A stretch of DNA of 37,556 bases from the IMG/VR virus record IMGVR_UViG_3300034071_000672, positions 1 to 37,556 of that record. One strand, given 5' to 3'. Below, piece after piece: positions 1 through 5,267 of the stretch. The stretch's first letter is position 1. Each line of letters starts with the position of its first letter. The stretch comes from a virus. Under the pieces are notes generated by a model. That model was not told where the DNA came from. It ran no database searches and saw only the letters and a list, made by a program, of their open reading frames with translations. A program made the position numbers and the translations under genes.

Positions 1-652
1 ACTTAGTTAAGTAGTTGGTAGTCAATGATCCAGCACCTGTGATAGCAATATCATCAGCGTTAACTGTGATACCAGTTCCTGCACCTACTGCAAAAGAACG
101 TGAAGCTGTAATATCTCCTCCGCCAGTTAAACCTGCACCTGCTGTCAAGATAACTGCAGAGTGATCAGTGTTACGAGTAGAAGTGGTGTCAAGAGCTACG
201 TCATTGGCGTTTACAGTAATACCTGTACCTGCTCCAATGTTAAGAGTTACAGAAGCTCCAAGAGCAACAGAACCACCATCAGTAAGACCTGCTCCAGCAA
301 CTACAGAAAGGGAAGAGTTAACCAACATTCCGTTAGTAACACCGCCTGCCTTAATGTAAAGTTGGTTAGAACCGTTTAAACCAATAGAAGCATCGTCATA
401 CAGAACGTTTACGGTAATATCTCTGGTTCCGCTAACAGATATAGCGTTACCAGCTACAATTGACCTTAAATCACCTCCTACGTCTACCCAGGCAGTACCA
501 TCATAGAAGTAGATTGACTTGTCTCCAGTAGAGGAGTTGAAGTAGACTTGACCTGCGGCAGGAGTTCCTGGTGCTGTACCTAAGTTCTGGATGACCGCAT
601 TCTGCAGTTCGCATTTATTGAGGTCTATGCCAGATAAGAATTTTTTTGACAT
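1..652 (-). CDS. Tail fibre / tail appendage protein, N-terminal part (gene runs off the window)
   Basis: An open reading frame on the minus strand starts at an ATG (650-652) and stays open to base 1, so about 217 N-terminal residues are visible and the C-terminus lies outside. It begins MSKKFLSGIDLNKCELQNAV, followed by a segment reading GQVYFNSSTGDKSIYFYDGT. This is the N-terminal module typical of tail or appendage proteins in many phages of Bacteroidota. The rest is low-complexity, Gly/Ala/Thr/Val-rich sequence with repeats of the form AGAGLTGGGDITASRSFAVG and GAGTGITVNANDVA, the beta-rich shaft repeats of phage fibres. The role is inferred as host-surface contact in the virion. It is the downstream member of the leftward group after the genes at 681-1289 and 1291-1665. 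The family call is fairly sure; the exact virion position is not. Confidence 0.8.
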   Translation of the reverse strand, partial: MSKKFLSGIDLNKCELQNAVIQNLGTAPGTPAAGQVYFNSSTGDKSIYFYDGTAWVDVGGDLRSIVAGNAISVSGTRDITVNVLYDDASIGLNGSNQLYIKAGGVTNGMLVNSSLSVVAGAGLTDGGSVALGASVTLNIGAGTGITVNANDVALDTTSTRNTDHSAVILTAGAGLTGGGDITASRSFAVGAGTGITVNADDIAITGAGSLTTNYLTK

Positions 653-680
653 GATTTTATATTTTTATTTTTTGTTTATT

Positions 681-1289
681 TTAGTTAAAGTAAGCTTTAC
701 CACTGAACGCTCCACAAAAATTAATAGTTACTGCATTTAAACTAATGTAATCTACCGAGCCATCCACGGTAGTTCCTGCTGAATCTACAATCGTTACCGA
801 AGGATATTTGTTCATGTTATGAGTGATAGTCCAGGTACTAATAGGAGAACTTTGAGTGTGAGTGTAAGTATCTACGTAAGAAACGCTTACTACGCCTCCA
901 TCTACTTGGTGTAAGTTTAAACTTTTGGTCTCTGCTCCTGTAATAGACATAGAAGCAATCTGATTTCCTTCTACAGTGTCCAATAAATTGTCCACTTGTG
1001 TCTTGGTATAGGCGTCTGTAATGCCGTATTCAGCTAAAGTGTCTGGAGTATTGATGATTTTGTTCCAGTCTAACGAAGTAATAAAGGAAGGATTGGCATA
1101 AGACCCTGATAATAGAACAAAATTACTTAAACCAGAGTTAAGTAAACGAAAGTCTACTAAGTCTTCTACTCTAACTTTACGAGATCTTACGTTTCCTGTA
1201 GTGGGATTGACGTCAATTAACAACAGAAGATCTTCTCCTGCAATTTCAGGACCTGTTAGTGGTTGTAGTTGGGAAACTTTGTAATTCAT
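681..1289 (-). CDS. Tail fibre-like structural protein
   Basis: The protein has 202 residues. The N-terminal part (about 1-60, with EDLLLLIDVNPTTGNVRSRK) looks like a virion-attachment segment. The middle (about 75-105, SLDWNKIINTPDTLAEYGIT followed by DAYTKTQVDNLLDT) is the short repeat often found in phage tail fibres. The C-terminal 60 residues (HNMNKYPSVTIVDSAGTTVD and onward, ending AFSGKAYFN) match the small C-terminal tip domain found at the end of many tail fibres. It lies 28 bp upstream of the fibre gene at 1-652 and 1 bp after the stop of 1291-1665, so the three are probably co-transcribed leftward. The protein is complete. The assignment rests on motif recognition only. Confidence 0.75.
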   Translation of the reverse strand: MNYKVSQLQPLTGPEIAGEDLLLLIDVNPTTGNVRSRKVRVEDLVDFRLLNSGLSNFVLLSGSYANPSFITSLDWNKIINTPDTLAEYGITDAYTKTQVDNLLDTVEGNQIASMSITGAETKSLNLHQVDGGVVSVSYVDTYTHTQSSPISTWTITHNMNKYPSVTIVDSAGTTVDGSVDYISLNAVTINFCGAFSGKAYFN

Positions 1290-1290
1290 G

Positions 1291-1665
1291 TTATTCGTAC
1301 ACTATATATTGACCTTCTTCGTTTAAAATATAACCATCTTCTAGAAAAGTACCCTTAGCGGATTGACCTTCGTACCTAAGAAAACCTAACTTCTGGTAGG
1401 GACCCTCAAACCTAGGCTTAGAACAAGTAACTGAGTTATCTTCTATAACCTGTGTTTCAAATTCTCCTCCGTAGTTGTCTCCTCCTCTAAGTAAGACAAA
1501 CCATTTATGTCCTTCTCTTCTTATCTTTATTCCTACTCTTTCTTTGAAAGCGTATAACTGTTGCCAGTCATGAGGACAAACATAAGTCTTCTCCGAAAAC
1601 CCCTTAATAATTACATTTACTAAGTCTGTAGCGTAGCCAGGTGTCTGAAAGAAGTTGTTACGCAT
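1291..1665 (-). CDS. Hypothetical phage protein, first gene of leftward unit
   Basis: The product has 124 residues and is not recognised. It has no signal peptide or membrane segment. It is rich in aromatic residues and Gly, with a charged centre (KIRREGHKWFVLLRGGDNYG) and a C-terminus ending EEGQYIVYE. Because it stands first in a leftward group of tail fibre genes, a small structural or assembly role is possible, but this is inference from position. An attenuator-like hairpin with a T-run on the minus strand lies 24-89 bp upstream of its start. Confidence 0.65.
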   Translation of the reverse strand: MRNNFFQTPGYATDLVNVIIKGFSEKTYVCPHDWQQLYAFKERVGIKIRREGHKWFVLLRGGDNYGGEFETQVIEDNSVTCSKPRFEGPYQKLGFLRYEGQSAKGTFLEDGYILNEEGQYIVYE

Positions 1666-1688
1666 ATAAATTTAGAAGTTTATAAACT

Positions 1689-1754
1689 AAAAAAGGGTTC
1701 TAGGTAGGGGAATACATGAAAGGAGAAAGATCTGAATCCCTACCTAGTAACCCT
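1689..1754 (-). terminator. Attenuator-like hairpin with T6 on the minus strand
   Basis: The arms AGGGTT (1694-1699) and TAGGTAGGG (1701-1709) pair with CCCTACCTA (1738-1746) and AACCCT (1749-1754). This gives 15 base pairs, one small internal loop and a 28-nt terminal loop. Read on the minus strand, the stem is followed at once by six T (1694-1689). It lies in the 5' leader of the leftward tail operon, 24 bp before the start codon at 1665, so it could attenuate that operon. It could equally block leftward read-through from further right. Confidence 0.6.
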
Positions 1755-1896
1755 CCAAAAACATGGCTAAAGAAACTAGTCACAAAACAATCGTAACTCC
1801 AAGAAAAACACAGATCTCCCCCTAAGAACAAAAATAGCTCTTTAAAAAAATAAGTCAAGAAAACTTAAGTAGAAGAGTGGTTTTTGTTTAATTAAC

Positions 1897-1904
1897 TATC
1901 TTTG
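1897..1904 (+). promoter_or_regulatory. Putative -7 element (TATCTTTG)
   Basis: TATCTTTG matches the Bacteroidota -7 consensus TAnnTTTG and lies 37 bp before the start of the gene at 1942. No well-spaced -33 TTTG box is present; the nearest TTTG, at 1883-1886, is only 10 bp away. It would place the transcript start just before the 11-bp repeats. Confidence 0.4.
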
Positions 1905-1915
1905 ATTTAAAATAC

Positions 1916-1948
1916 AGCTATAATAGAGCTATGATAAAGTTATGATAC
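1916..1948. repeat. Three tandem 11-bp repeats overlapping a start codon
   Basis: The units AGCTATAATAG, AGCTATGATAA and AGTTATGATAC follow each other without gaps. The third contains the ATG at 1942-1944. One turn of DNA per unit suggests a protein-binding site on one face of the helix. The same positions would also be in the mRNA, so a translational operator is possible. Confidence 0.55.
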
Positions 1949-2613
1949 AGGTTATCTTTGATCATATAACAGGGTACGGTAAGGTCACAAAAGAAGACTT
2001 TATCTTCTCTGACCCCAAAGGAATAGCCTTAGATACTACTTATCTAACCTACCTAAGTGAAGGATGGGTAGAATGGCAAGACTACTGGTATAATCTAAGG
2101 TCTGTTAGACTTAGAGTAAAAGACTATAAGCCTACTAAAACTGTAAAAAAACTAAGCAAACAAATACAATACTCTCTGCACTTTGTATCAGAGGAAGTTT
2201 TAACTCTTCTAGAGCCTATTTATAGAAAGTACACAGACAAACATAATTTTAAAAGAGATATAAATCTAGAAGACTTTAAAGGATTTGAATGTCTGCTTTA
2301 CTACTACGAAGAAAAGCTAGTAGGAGCTAATATTTTTAAACTATACAAAGACACTACTGGAAGGACTTTAGTCTCTTACCAGTTTCTGTGGGATTATGAA
2401 AACCCAAAACTATCCTTAGGTAATGTGTCTCAGTTATTCGAGTGTAGAATAGCTCAGTTCTTTAGATGTAATCATGTCTACCTTCTAGGAGGCTACGAAT
2501 TAGCTTCAGCTTACAAGGCAGACTTTAAAGGCTTTGAATGGTGGACAGGAAAGGAATGGTCTGAAGACAAAACACTTTACTTAAACTTATGTAAAAGAGA
2601 CACCCAACTATGA
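1942..2613 (+). CDS. Arginyl-tRNA-protein transferase-like (ATE/GNAT fold) protein
   Basis: The product has 223 residues. Its C-terminal half resembles the C-terminal catalytic domain of arginyltransferases. It has YQFLWDYENPKLSLGNVSQL (about 146-165), with the SLG turn at 158-160. It then has YLLGGYELASAYKADFKGFE (180-199), corresponding to the family pattern Y-x-G-x-Y-I-x-x-x-x-x-M-x-Y-K-x-x-F-x-P-x-E. The family transfers an amino acid from aminoacyl-tRNA to a protein N-terminus. The Cys-rich N-terminal domain of eukaryotic ATE1 is absent, and the 110-residue N-terminal part is unrecognised. The gene overlaps the next one by ATGA (2610-2613). An alternative is a GNAT of other specificity. 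The fold resemblance is moderately sure; the activity is unproven. Confidence 0.6.
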   Translation: MIQVIFDHITGYGKVTKEDFIFSDPKGIALDTTYLTYLSEGWVEWQDYWYNLRSVRLRVKDYKPTKTVKKLSKQIQYSLHFVSEEVLTLLEPIYRKYTDKHNFKRDINLEDFKGFECLLYYYEEKLVGANIFKLYKDTTGRTLVSYQFLWDYENPKLSLGNVSQLFECRIAQFFRCNHVYLLGGYELASAYKADFKGFEWWTGKEWSEDKTLYLNLCKRDTQL

Positions 2614-2813
2614 TAATCTTTGAACCTACAAATCGCTTAGAAGTAAATACCCCTAAAGGAAAAGGAATAATATGGCTAGTAACAGACTACGGTTATGAAA
2701 CCGATACCATATATACAGTCATCCTAGACAGTGGAGAGATGTGGCAGTTTACTCATAAAGACTTAACAGTTCGAAGTAATATAACCTTTGGTCGTTTACT
2801 TCCTAAACCTTAA
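2610..2813 (+). CDS. Hypothetical small protein
   Basis: The product has 67 residues. It starts in an ATGA overlap with the arginyltransferase-like gene, implying translational coupling. The sequence (for example KGKGIIWLVTDYGYETDTIY and LDSGEMWQFTHKDLTV) has the alternating hydrophobic pattern of a small beta-barrel, SH3-like. No family is recognised. Its last 18 bp overlap the 3' end of the convergent nuclease gene. Confidence 0.6.
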   Translation: MIIFEPTNRLEVNTPKGKGIIWLVTDYGYETDTIYTVILDSGEMWQFTHKDLTVRSNITFGRLLPKP

Positions 2814-3380
2814 GTAATCGGTGGTACCTGGATCTTCGTTCTTGAAATAATAAACTTCCTTCACCTTGCCGTATTTAATAGTTTTTAAGAACCCATCAGG
2901 GACTGTAGCTCCTGTTGGCAACCTTAAGCTACTCTTGGAGTAGACCATTTTAATCTCTACTTCTACTTTGTGACTCTTAGACAACTCTCTTTCTCTGACC
3001 TCTAGAAGTCTCCAAGCACCTCTGTTTAATCTCTCATGTTGAAGGACACAGTTTAAATAAGAGAAGGTAGCCCATAGTCTATCTTTATCACAGTTAAAGT
3101 CAGCTGCTGGAGCACAATGTCCTTTATCCCATACATTAGCCTCATAGTCCTTACCATCTGAAGTCCTTACACTATCGTTAGTGTAGAAGTCCATTCCTTT
3201 TCTAGGATAAGAACCTAAGGGACATTGAACAGTGTACCAAACTCGCTTAGGCTGTTGTAAAACCTCTGAATACACACAAGAATAGATAGAGGTCTTAACA
3301 TAAACAGAATCCCTTTGAGAGAACCCTTGTAGGGAAAGAAAGAAAGATAAGATAAAAATAAAATTTTTTAATTTTCGCAT
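2796..3380 (-). CDS. Exported DNA/RNA non-specific endonuclease (NUC1-like, beta-beta-alpha metal)
   Basis: The product has 194 residues. The N-terminus RKLKNFIFILSFFLSLQGFS is a clear Sec signal peptide with probable cleavage near residue 21. The mature protein carries the catalytic motif DKGHCAPAADF (D85-K86-G87-H88), the family's D-R-G-H with Lys for Arg. It also has the downstream Asn-rich helix (N119 in LNRGAW) and a Glu at 127, the usual metal-site context. The family cleaves DNA and RNA with Mg2+. Export means it would act in the periplasm or outside the cell, for example on host debris or competing DNA. It is convergent with 2610-2813. It has its own promoter only 5 nt before the ATG, which looks like an independently expressed accessory gene. 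Confidence 0.8.
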   Translation of the reverse strand: MRKLKNFIFILSFFLSLQGFSQRDSVYVKTSIYSCVYSEVLQQPKRVWYTVQCPLGSYPRKGMDFYTNDSVRTSDGKDYEANVWDKGHCAPAADFNCDKDRLWATFSYLNCVLQHERLNRGAWRLLEVRERELSKSHKVEVEIKMVYSKSSLRLPTGATVPDGFLKTIKYGKVKEVYYFKNEDPGTTDYLRFRK

Positions 3381-3385
3381 GGGTT

Positions 3386-3416
3386 CAAAGGTAAACTAAA
3401 AAAATTTTTTTCAAAA
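3386..3416 (-). promoter_or_regulatory. Bacteroidota-type promoter for the exported nuclease
   Basis: On the minus strand TTTTG (3416-3412), 18 nt and TACCTTTG (3393-3386) match the -33 TTTG and -7 TAnnTTTG boxes. The -7 box ends 5 nt before the ATG at 3380, which predicts a leaderless or almost leaderless mRNA. Confidence 0.6.
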
Positions 3417-3420
3417 TTTT

Positions 3421-3527
3421 CAACCCCTCCATTTTATATCCATGAGAGGGTGGGGGACACCAATTTAACATACCCCATCCCAAAATTGGCGCTAGGGGTA
3501 CCCCCTATAAAACGCTAATAGACAGAT
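3421..3527. other. G/C-rich divergent intergenic region with inverted repeats
   Basis: The stretch between the leftward nuclease and the rightward gene at 3528 holds CCAATTT and AAATTGG arms (about 3461-3488). It also has the palindrome GGGGTACCCC (3495-3504), and a C-tract near 3424 that can pair with the G-tracts near 3447-3455. It is more GC-rich than its surroundings. No ORF is seen. Confidence 0.5.
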
Positions 3528-3851
3528 ATGAAAACAAATCAGGACTTCGACAGTAAGACAATCAATGAGATTGCCTTGGAAATGACACCAATCTTCCGTT
3601 CAAAAGGTGCTACAAAAGCACTCGGCTTCAACATCATCACAGGTGAGAAAGATGCCGAAGGCAAAGAGCAACAAGTGTTTGTTTGGTTGAGTAAGAATTT
3701 ATCAAGTAAGTGGGAAGACACACCATTTACACAGGTTGCTGGCAACTCTGTGGTGCTTGAGGTAACCTTCAAGGAAACAGGGCATAAGGCACTTGTTTGT
3801 TGTACTCCTCAAATCCGCATTAAAATGGCGGATGCGGAAGTGTGGGACTAA
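3528..3851 (+). CDS. Hypothetical protein with atypical composition
   Basis: The product has 107 residues and is unrecognised. It begins MKTNQDFDSKTINEIALEMT and ends IRIKMADAEVWD, with no export signal. Compared with neighbours it uses more C- and G-ending codons (GCC, CTC, TTC, GGC), and it sits alone between GC-rich hairpins. This suggests a separately acquired gene. The leader carries the ACAGATAT motif directly before the start, shared with several genes to its right. The stop codon lies inside the loop of a strong hairpin. Function is unknown. Confidence 0.65.
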   Translation: MKTNQDFDSKTINEIALEMTPIFRSKGATKALGFNIITGEKDAEGKEQQVFVWLSKNLSSKWEDTPFTQVAGNSVVLEVTFKETGHKALVCCTPQIRIKMADAEVWD

Positions 3852-3875
3852 CCACACTTCCCCCTTTGGGGGTTT
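3838..3875 (+). terminator. Double hairpin at gene end
   Basis: AAGTGTGG (3838-3845) pairs with CCACACTT (3852-3859) around a 6-nt loop holding the stop codon. It is followed directly by CCCCC-TTT-GGGGG (3860-3872) and TTT. The T-tract is short, so termination efficiency is uncertain. Confidence 0.6.
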
Positions 3876-3895
3876 CAAAGGTTATTCCAAGGGTT

Positions 3896-3927
3896 TATCT
3901 TTCTCATTTTACTGTGTATCTTTCTCA
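3896..3927. repeat. 11-nt direct repeat, 21-bp period
   Basis: TATCTTTCTCA occurs at 3896-3906 and 3917-3927, exactly two helical turns apart. A related TTCTTTCTCACTG lies near 4070. It resembles a pair of binding sites. Confidence 0.5.
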
Positions 3928-3945
3928 ATTAACAGGTAAAATAGG

Positions 3946-4012
3946 TTTTGTTTAACTTTTGAAAGTCTAAACCCGGGAAAATCGGAGACAATTGTCATTT
4001 TGTTTAACTTTT
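3946..4012. repeat. 15-nt direct repeat
   Basis: TTTTGTTTAACTTTT occurs identically at 3946-3960 and 3998-4012, 52 bp apart. The second copy lies inside the loop of the TGACAATTG inverted repeat. Confidence 0.55.
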
Positions 4013-4024
4013 TCATGACAATTG
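3987..4024. promoter_or_regulatory. Palindrome and inverted repeat, operator-like
   Basis: GACAATTGTC (3987-3996) is a perfect 10-bp palindrome. CAATTGTCAT (3989-3998) is repeated in inverted form as ATGACAATTG (4015-4024). This gives three half-sites of TGACAATTG within 38 bp, the layout of a repressor operator. No candidate regulator gene could be linked to it. Confidence 0.5.
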
Positions 4025-4040
4025 GAGGTCAGAAAGTGGA

Positions 4041-4063
4041 TAAAAAGAGGGATTCTTCCCTCT
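4041..4063 (-). terminator. Hairpin terminator on minus strand
   Basis: AGAGGGA (4046-4052) and TCCCTCT (4057-4063) form a perfect 7-bp stem with a TTCT loop. Read leftward the stem is followed by five T-equivalent bases (4046-4042). It could stop leftward transcription entering the nuclease region. Confidence 0.5.
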
Positions 4064-4155
4064 CTATCTTCTTTCTCACTGTCCAAAATAGTGGATTTTA
4101 ATACCTTTTAGGTTGTGATATGACCAATAAGTAAAATCCCTATTAACCTTACTAA

Positions 4156-4217
4156 CTTATAACCTCTTATATAATCTCTTATAAGTTGTTATAGGTTATT
4201 CTTATTCGTCTCTTATA
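4156..4217. repeat. Phased CTTATA/GTTATA motifs in AT-rich DNA
   Basis: CTTATA occurs at 4156, 4166, 4178 and 4212, and GTTATA at 4188, so four neighbours are 10-12 bp apart. ACTTATAA (4154-4161) and TTATAAGT (4180-4187) are an 8-bp inverted repeat. The pattern fits a duplex-unwinding element or a multi-site protein-binding region. Confidence 0.4.
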
Positions 4218-4450
4218 GCAGAGACGTTATCTAATGCTAAGCGAAAGTTTTGCTTGGTTAATAAAACCCTAGAAGCGGGGTTCAAGACAGATATAATGCG
4301 AAGTGAAACTGTCTTACTTTAATGCACCACAACTCACTTCCAAAGGGTGAGCAGTTGTAATAACGTAACTAAGTAGGCATGTTTGCTCTTAGTAAAGCCT
4401 CTTATTACAACTGAGTGCAGATGGGAGTAAATTATACCTTATGGTATAAT
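4207..4450 (+). ncRNA. Candidate structured RNA / leader with alternative helices
   Basis: A chain of helices is visible. CGTCTC/GAGACG forms at 4207-4226, and a 9-bp stem with an AGT loop at 4237-4257. AACCC/GGGTT forms at 4265-4282, and AAGACAG/CTGTCTT at 4284-4315. A stem of 9 bp forms at 4329-4358. A perfect 12-bp helix pairs 4352-4363 with 4402-4413 around an inner ACTAAG/CTTAGT hairpin. The last two share 4352-4358 and exclude each other, as in switching leaders. The 8-bp hairpin ATTATACC/GGTATAAT (4431-4450) follows, just before the gene at 4477. No known class is recognised. Confidence 0.45.
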
Positions 4451-4470
4451 ACCAATTAGTATAAACTAAA

Positions 4471-4478
4471 ACAGATAT
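4471..4478 (+). promoter_or_regulatory. ACAGATAT leader motif
   Basis: ACAGATAT preceded by AACTAAA stands directly at a start codon. Equivalent copies are at 3522-3529, 4689-4696, 5262-5269 and 5600-5607, each at or just before a start. In the copy at 4689 the motif ends 4 nt before the ATG, so it is not merely the start codon context. It is probably a shared leader signal for this gene group. Confidence 0.5.
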
Positions 4479-4683
4479 GAAGATAATAACTACTATCCCA
4501 AACTTTGATAAGACTAAATCTTATCCTAATGTAGTACAAGTTAAGCTTGTTCCTCTCTATGCCACCAAGTGTCCTTGTTACTATGGATATAGATGTGATG
4601 ATCCTGAGTTTGATTATAGTAAGCCTTTACGTTATGTAGAGATTGCTAAACATGATGACCGAGATAAATTATTTGACTCTTAA
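4477..4683 (+). CDS. Hypothetical small protein
   Basis: The product has 68 residues: MKIITTIPNFDKTKSYPNVV at the start and a Cys pair in CPCYYGYRCDD near the middle. No family is recognised. It is the first gene after the large non-coding control region and carries the ACTAAAACAGAT leader. It is probably an early host-interaction protein by position and size, which is inference. Confidence 0.6.
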   Translation: MKIITTIPNFDKTKSYPNVVQVKLVPLYATKCPCYYGYRCDDPEFDYSKPLRYVEIAKHDDRDKLFDS

Positions 4684-4700
4684 ACTAAACAGATATAGAA

Positions 4701-4907
4701 ATGGAAAATACATTTGAACCCACTGTTAGACATAATACCTTGTTAAGGTATATGGATGACCAAACTAAAGCAGCTATTAAGCTGATGGTTACTACTCTTG
4801 GTTACTATAGCACTATTAGTGTTTTAGTGAGTGATTGTGGTAAAGGTAACAATGAAGCCCGGATTTTAGCTGATATCGGGTGTTATATGTTAGAAGACTA
4901 TGAATAA
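4701..4907 (+). CDS. Hypothetical small protein
   Basis: The product has 68 residues, with an acidic C-terminus (GCYMLEDYE). It is soluble by composition and unrecognised. It carries the ACAGATAT leader 4 nt before the ATG. The gene overlaps the next by 8 bp (4900-4907), implying coupled translation. Confidence 0.6.
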   Translation: MENTFEPTVRHNTLLRYMDDQTKAAIKLMVTTLGYYSTISVLVSDCGKGNNEARILADIGCYMLEDYE

Positions 4908-5112
4908 GTTTATAGTTTTCTCTACATTAGGCCAAGCAAAGAACTTTGTTAAGCGTAAACTTCCCACTCATTATCATAATGACGGATGTGGTTGCTGTTA
5001 CAGTGAATCATATCCTTTGATAATAAATAAAAGGGTTGTTTATGTGCAAATGAATTCTTCTGCTGGTCACATAACCTCGGAAGTAACTGTCATTGGCAGA
5101 TACAAAAGATAA
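4900..5112 (+). CDS. Hypothetical small Cys/His-containing protein
   Basis: The product has 70 residues. It contains HYHNDGCGCCYSESYPLIIN (about residues 24-43), a tight His/Cys cluster that could bind metal, followed by a beta-rich C-terminus ending GRYKR. No family is recognised. It starts inside the previous gene. Confidence 0.6.
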   Translation: MNKFIVFSTLGQAKNFVKRKLPTHYHNDGCGCCYSESYPLIINKRVVYVQMNSSAGHITSEVTVIGRYKR

Positions 5113-5236
5113 ACACTCTACTGGCCATAAAGTGTAGATATGATCGTGATTGGCCACACGTCAAGGTACTCAAAGATACCTTTGAAACACAAGGGATGTT
5201 TCTAAAGGGGATTAGTGAACAAATGATCTAATCCCC
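5113..5236 (+). ncRNA. Candidate structured 3' region or small RNA
   Basis: The 155-bp gap after 5112 holds consecutive hairpins: ACACT/AGTGT (5113-5135), CGTG/CACG (5145-5160), AAGGTA/TACCTT (5163-5182) and GAAACA/TGTTTC (5184-5202). The terminator-like GGGGATTAG/CTAATCCCC (5207-5236) closes the series. There is no ORF. It could be a structured mRNA tail or a processed small RNA. Confidence 0.4.
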
Positions 5237-5240
5237 AATC
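5207..5240 (+). terminator. Hairpin terminator
   Basis: GGGGATTAG (5207-5215) pairs perfectly with CTAATCCCC (5228-5236), giving 9 bp with a 12-nt loop. It is followed by an AT-rich tract with only a weak T-run. Confidence 0.55.
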
Positions 5241-5267
5241 TTTATTTTAAACTAAACTAAAACAGAT

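Larger units (their letters stand above)
1666..1941. other. Divergent intergenic region
   Basis: No convincing ORF is present. The region contains a large stem-loop at 1694-1754, which acts as a terminator-like element only for the minus strand. It also contains a TATCTTTG element at 1897-1904 and a tandem 11-bp repeat that runs into the start codon of the rightward gene. It separates the leftward tail genes from the rightward unit and presumably carries promoters for both. Confidence 0.7.
3852..4476. other. 625-bp non-coding control region
   Basis: No ORF longer than a dozen codons is present. The region contains direct repeats, inverted repeats, an AT-rich part with evenly spaced CTTATA motifs and a series of hairpins immediately before the first small gene at 4477. 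Candidate roles are replication origin, early-gene control region or a non-coding RNA gene. The individual elements are listed separately. Confidence 0.7.

Noticed and set aside
161-379. Two plus-strand frames in the first 400 bases
   Set aside because: They are antisense to the open tail-fibre frame on the minus strand (1-652) and have low-complexity, Ser/Thr/Ala-rich translations caused by its repeats.
4354-4416. CRISPR-like or transposon-end repeats
   Set aside because: The inverted copies near 4352-4413 form one long hairpin; there are no regularly spaced repeats with spacers and no transposase anywhere in the window.
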